Of a DNA stretch of 23,672 nucleotides, positions 21,701-23,672 are shown in pieces. A program made the position numbers and the translations under genes. Below the pieces are notes generated by a model. That model saw nothing but the letters and a program-made list of their open reading frames with translations, searched no databases and had not been told where the DNA came from. The stretch's first letter is position 1. Each line of letters opens with the position of its first letter. Where the stretch lies: positions 1 to 23,672 of IMG/VR virus record IMGVR_UViG_3300030406_000998. One strand, 5' to 3'. The stretch is from a virus.

Positions 21701-22257
21701 CCCTCTTCAAAGATAGTAGGTAGCCTGTCATCTATCTGTGCGTACAGATAACCAAAGTTTTCTCTGTCTTCTTTAGTTGCACCACGTAAATAGTCTATCT
21801 CTCCTGCTAAACCTACTGTGTTGTTCTCTACATATCTAAGATGCGATAAAAATCTTTCTAAGTATTCTTTGTTTGTCTCGTTAGGTAGCATTGCACCATT
21901 CTCACCAAACCTAGAATTACTGTATATTTTTAACCTGTCCATAAAGTTTTGATCAGCAGCAAACTCATCGAATGATTTTTCTTCTTGCTCTAGATCAAAC
22001 TGTTGAAGTGCATCACGATCAGGTGTATCTACGCCCACCACACGATCTATTTCTGTAGTCTCTTCTTGAGTTACTGCATCATCATCTTGTTCTGTTATGG
22101 TAGGTTCAGTTTCCTCAGAAAACAGCATACGATCCATACCTAATATATCTTCTTGGGTTAGCACATCTTCTTCTTTTTCAACGTCAGTCTCATCAGACAA
22201 CAACATGCGATCCATACCTAAGATGTCTTCTTGTGTTAGTTCTGTTTCTAATGACAT
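18796..22257 (-). CDS. Large virion protein, probable internal virion protein, 1153 aa
   Basis: A very long leftward protein. The N-terminus has near-identical 26-aa repeats (LTQEDILGMDRML twice, with a degenerate third, VTQEETTEIDRVV). An Ala/Gly-rich stretch (about 240-310, including AGMAAGLGTVLGGAVGGITS) looks membrane-interactive. Long amphipathic helices follow. An aromatic segment HPYARFMVNAMQMQFTYSP (about 725-745) resembles internal virion or ejection proteins of marine podoviruses. No lysozyme or transglycosylase motif was found by eye. Such proteins lie inside the capsid and help DNA cross the host envelope. The gene starts three bases after the upstream virion gene ends, with an AGGA-type site. 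The exact role is inferred from size, composition and position. Confidence 0.7.
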   Translation of the reverse strand: MSLETELTQEDILGMDRMLLSDETDVEKEEDVLTQEDILGMDRMLFSEETEPTITEQDDDAVTQEETTEIDRVVGVDTPDRDALQQFDLEQEEKSFDEFAADQNFMDRLKIYSNSRFGENGAMLPNETNKEYLERFLSHLRYVENNTVGLAGEIDYLRGATKEDRENFGYLYAQIDDRLPTIFEEGGADFAQGLRDTMFYLIADPINLLGLGVGKLATRGAAQAIKQALISGGREAAKRAAAKRTALEVAGTAAGAGVQTGIENIGYQRLRQAEDDELYQEGDIDLAQAGMAAGLGTVLGGAVGGITSRQTRKLGREGAVADDVLYSTQKEADEAIKTKEIAKSLDKNVGFDPIEGQRLMSELSNVDNADMLQPRLKIELQKRVTAVAKNILNEQADLVARGLAPRIDIDLDKKAGEVVAELIQKEGIIDSDVLGTALKQAGLSVTDFAQITQKSLSDDAKGMNAYSPIGKIIKKLKEIDPDAAKRLDIMAGKNGETISVFGRFMDYTRRLDRERRAIGTSAISTTARNLATAGGMLTMGTFADFIESGIYHFGKAVSATVKGEASFKGVQQGLRDILSDTFGTIAALNNVAGSKEMAKVLLQNQPRLARQIDRALQDVGGDEGLSKFARLVNGLNIAQDVFFRRAVFNASVEKQLRREGQDVFKIMNQGKNVPLGVMQKAADDAMTFTFSRMPKQTGGNLGDTLGYHFVRMTENLPFVPVVGTGTHPYARFMVNAMQMQFTYSPLNMPNALMQMTMGAIRKSKATDDISNAMSDAMMLKGRQNLAKSIVGSAALGAAIKYRAENQDIDWYLMKNSEKGDGSTTDTRPFFPAAPYLLVADLIVKIARGETEKISSKEIISGLTGAQLRTGASAYVVDTFFDLLNQEGNLKDIKAEKISEIVGQYVGEMGSMYLTPAKLVTDTLAQFDKEQALIRDPRQVTGEGAIERGLDATRRTLLRQMPIAKYNPLRSDDDPVAESPTRDAPMYRQSPLVKALLGPQFRERQTAVEKEITKNGFETFNIVTPTGDKTADAYIKRFMGRLVENQLGNFIETDYYKGLDSPNKKKAAMNNMLIELRGIAKELGEAEAWTETDKAYTPFDRANWSKLPRNARSLADAYYVERYGSTVNEMQALEPDVPHFAIGIDIGRALNKAY
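22121..22239 (-). repeat. In-frame 78-bp tandem repeat in the virion gene
   Basis: Segments 22121-22161 and 22202-22239 are near-identical and lie 78 bp apart. They encode two copies of TQEDILGMDRML. A weaker third copy follows further into the gene. The in-frame 26-codon period fits repeat expansion of a short binding peptide. Confidence 0.75.
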
Positions 22258-22260
22258 GTA

Positions 22261-23658
22261 TTAATTCCTACCCATTAATCCACCTTTAGACTTACGAAAC
22301 AACTTTTCTCTAGCTGTTAGTTTTCTGCCAGTTCCTGTAGTTTTAAACATATCTTTAACAGGTGTAGCAAAAAATGGTCTTTCTTTTTTCAAACCAATGA
22401 GTTCTTCATCTGTGTATTTTTCTGTGCTTATATCACTTTTTGATTTAGTAACTTTTTTACCTTTAGCTTTCTTTATTAAACTATCAATCTCTTTATCGTT
22501 AAATCCTTTATTTTTAAGATAGCCTTTTGTCTTAGCTTCTCCATATGTTTTTATTAGGCTAGGCATAAAGTTTTTATTTGTTTCTAGTTTTTCAAGCACC
22601 TTATCTTTTTCTGTTTTAGGTTGTTCAACTACCTTTTTTTCTCCCATAGGTGGTGGTCCACCTTCACCATCTTCTGACTCAAGTTTTTTCTGTTCTACTT
22701 TAGGTAAAGCTAGTTTTTCGTTAGCAGATATTAAACCAATCATAGCTGTACCACCTTTTGTAAGATCACCTCTAGCATTGGTTACAAAGGTGCTCCACTC
22801 ATTTTGTCTAATTGTGTTAAATGCATTTGCTAACTTAGTTTGATCTTTTTCTCCTTTAAGACCTAGTGCACCTGCATTATATATCCTCATACCCCCTTTA
22901 TCCATTCGCAAGTATTTTTCTTTAATCTCTTTATCTTTTGCTCTCCACATTGCACCAATACTACCTGCACCTATAGTTCCTTTGTCTGTATCTCCGTATC
23001 TTAAATCTATAAATGCAGATGCTTGATCCATTAACTTTGTACCACGTTCATATTCTGGTGTACCGGGATCAAAGTTGCTAGTTAAATAATTACCCTGAAA
23101 GAATGCTTTTTGTGCATTGTCAGGAATTGTATTTAACTGTTTAAAGTTAGATCTTTCTATTACAGCACGTTGTGCCATGTCTACAGTGCTTTGTAGTTCA
23201 TTACGTTTTTTAACTGCTTCAGGATCTGCATTTGGACCTGTTAGCTTACCTGCATTATTTAGTTCGTAGTCATACAAACTATCTTGTGCCATGTTAAGTC
23301 TATCAGCAGGACTTAGTACCTTACCTCTTATAAGGCTCATATCTGCACCACCTGTGCCAAACTGTAGATCAGGTCTTTCTGTTTCTTTACCATATAGACC
23401 CATAGCTTTACGCTCTTCAAAGCCACGTTGTAGTGCTTCTTTTGGATCACCTGTGAACAGACTAGCAATGCCTCTGTCAGACTTAACACCAGTTAAGAAC
23501 TCTGGTTCACCTAACTGTATAGGTGCAACTATACCCTGTGCATACTCTAGTTTAGTTTTAAGGGGTGCATCAGGACCAGCAGCTTCATTGGTATAAGCAA
23601 AAAAGTCTTTTGCATTTATTCTGTTGCCTCTTGCTCTCTCATCGTCAAATGTTTTCAT
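22261..23658 (-). CDS. Virion-associated protein, likely partial at window edge
   Basis: 465 residues can be read from ATG 23658, but the frame stays open through the right edge (codons for T-R-Q-L precede the Met) and no ribosome site lies before that ATG. The true start may therefore be outside the window. The protein is soluble and Lys/Gly/Asp-rich. It has a long helical N-terminal two-thirds, a Pro/Lys/Glu-rich linker (about 318-352) and a basic C-terminus ending KGGLMGRN. No enzymatic motif was recognised. It is immediately upstream of the 1153-aa protein and read in the same direction, consistent with a structural operon encoding internal or tail-associated proteins. Function uncertain. 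Confidence 0.6.
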   Translation of the reverse strand: MKTFDDERARGNRINAKDFFAYTNEAAGPDAPLKTKLEYAQGIVAPIQLGEPEFLTGVKSDRGIASLFTGDPKEALQRGFEERKAMGLYGKETERPDLQFGTGGADMSLIRGKVLSPADRLNMAQDSLYDYELNNAGKLTGPNADPEAVKKRNELQSTVDMAQRAVIERSNFKQLNTIPDNAQKAFFQGNYLTSNFDPGTPEYERGTKLMDQASAFIDLRYGDTDKGTIGAGSIGAMWRAKDKEIKEKYLRMDKGGMRIYNAGALGLKGEKDQTKLANAFNTIRQNEWSTFVTNARGDLTKGGTAMIGLISANEKLALPKVEQKKLESEDGEGGPPPMGEKKVVEQPKTEKDKVLEKLETNKNFMPSLIKTYGEAKTKGYLKNKGFNDKEIDSLIKKAKGKKVTKSKSDISTEKYTDEELIGLKKERPFFATPVKDMFKTTGTGRKLTAREKLFRKSKGGLMGRN

Positions 23659-23672
23659 TAGCTGTCTTGTAC

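Noticed and set aside
1-23672. CRISPR array or known anti-phage defence system
   Set aside because: No regularly spaced direct repeats were seen, and the Cas4-like nuclease sits among replication genes with no other cas gene.

Overview
The window looks like one contiguous piece of a tailed marine bacteriophage, most likely a podovirus of the HMO-2011 type (prototype: a phage of a SAR116 alphaproteobacterium, with relatives on Roseobacter-group and SAR11 hosts). The strongest argument is a family-A DNA polymerase with a DnaJ-type CxxCxGxG zinc-finger pair inserted between its exonuclease and polymerase parts, a peculiarity reported for HMO-2011. It sits with a separate TOPRIM primase and DnaB/RecA-type helicase, T7-type endonuclease I, an adenosylcobalamin-dependent ribonucleotide reductase, MazG and an integrase. 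The DNA is AT-rich, genes are tightly packed with ATGA or short overlaps, and no tRNA or rRNA gene was seen. No phage RNA polymerase gene was seen either, so transcription in this window probably relies on host polymerase.

Layout. (1) 1-628 is AT-rich, has no convincing gene and carries many GGGTA/TACCC half-sites. (2) 629-1276 encodes an unknown protein bracketed by an exact 26-bp inverted repeat with a palindromic core and followed by a strong terminator. (3) A textbook sigma70 promoter (1423-1450) with a third copy of the palindrome just downstream opens a rightward gene train running to 18799 without any terminator I could find. It begins with small early genes (1523-4415), including a GP88-like protein and several microproteins. 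A block of secreted or membrane proteins plus a PstS-like phosphate-binding protein follows (4405-6284), then an integrase and endonuclease VII (6760-8083). (4) The replication and nucleotide core follows: primase, helicase, 2OG-Fe(II) oxygenase-like protein, DNA polymerase, probable SSB, Fe-S nuclease of the RecB/Cas4 type, endonuclease I, DUF3310 protein, class II RNR, an RMF-like small protein and MazG (8059-18799). (5) The leftward strand (23672-18796) encodes two virion-type proteins, including a 1153-aa probable internal virion protein. The two gene trains meet tail to tail with overlapping stop codons.

Working together: the early genes presumably take over the cell. RNR and MazG manage nucleotides, primase, helicase, polymerase and SSB copy the genome, and three nucleases process host DNA and recombination or packaging intermediates. 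PstS and the neighbouring envelope proteins may adjust host phosphate capture. The integrase, the palindromic sites and the isolated left gene suggest a capacity for lysogeny, but no recognisable CI-like repressor or attachment site could be identified by eye. All functional calls come from motif reading, since no database search was possible.
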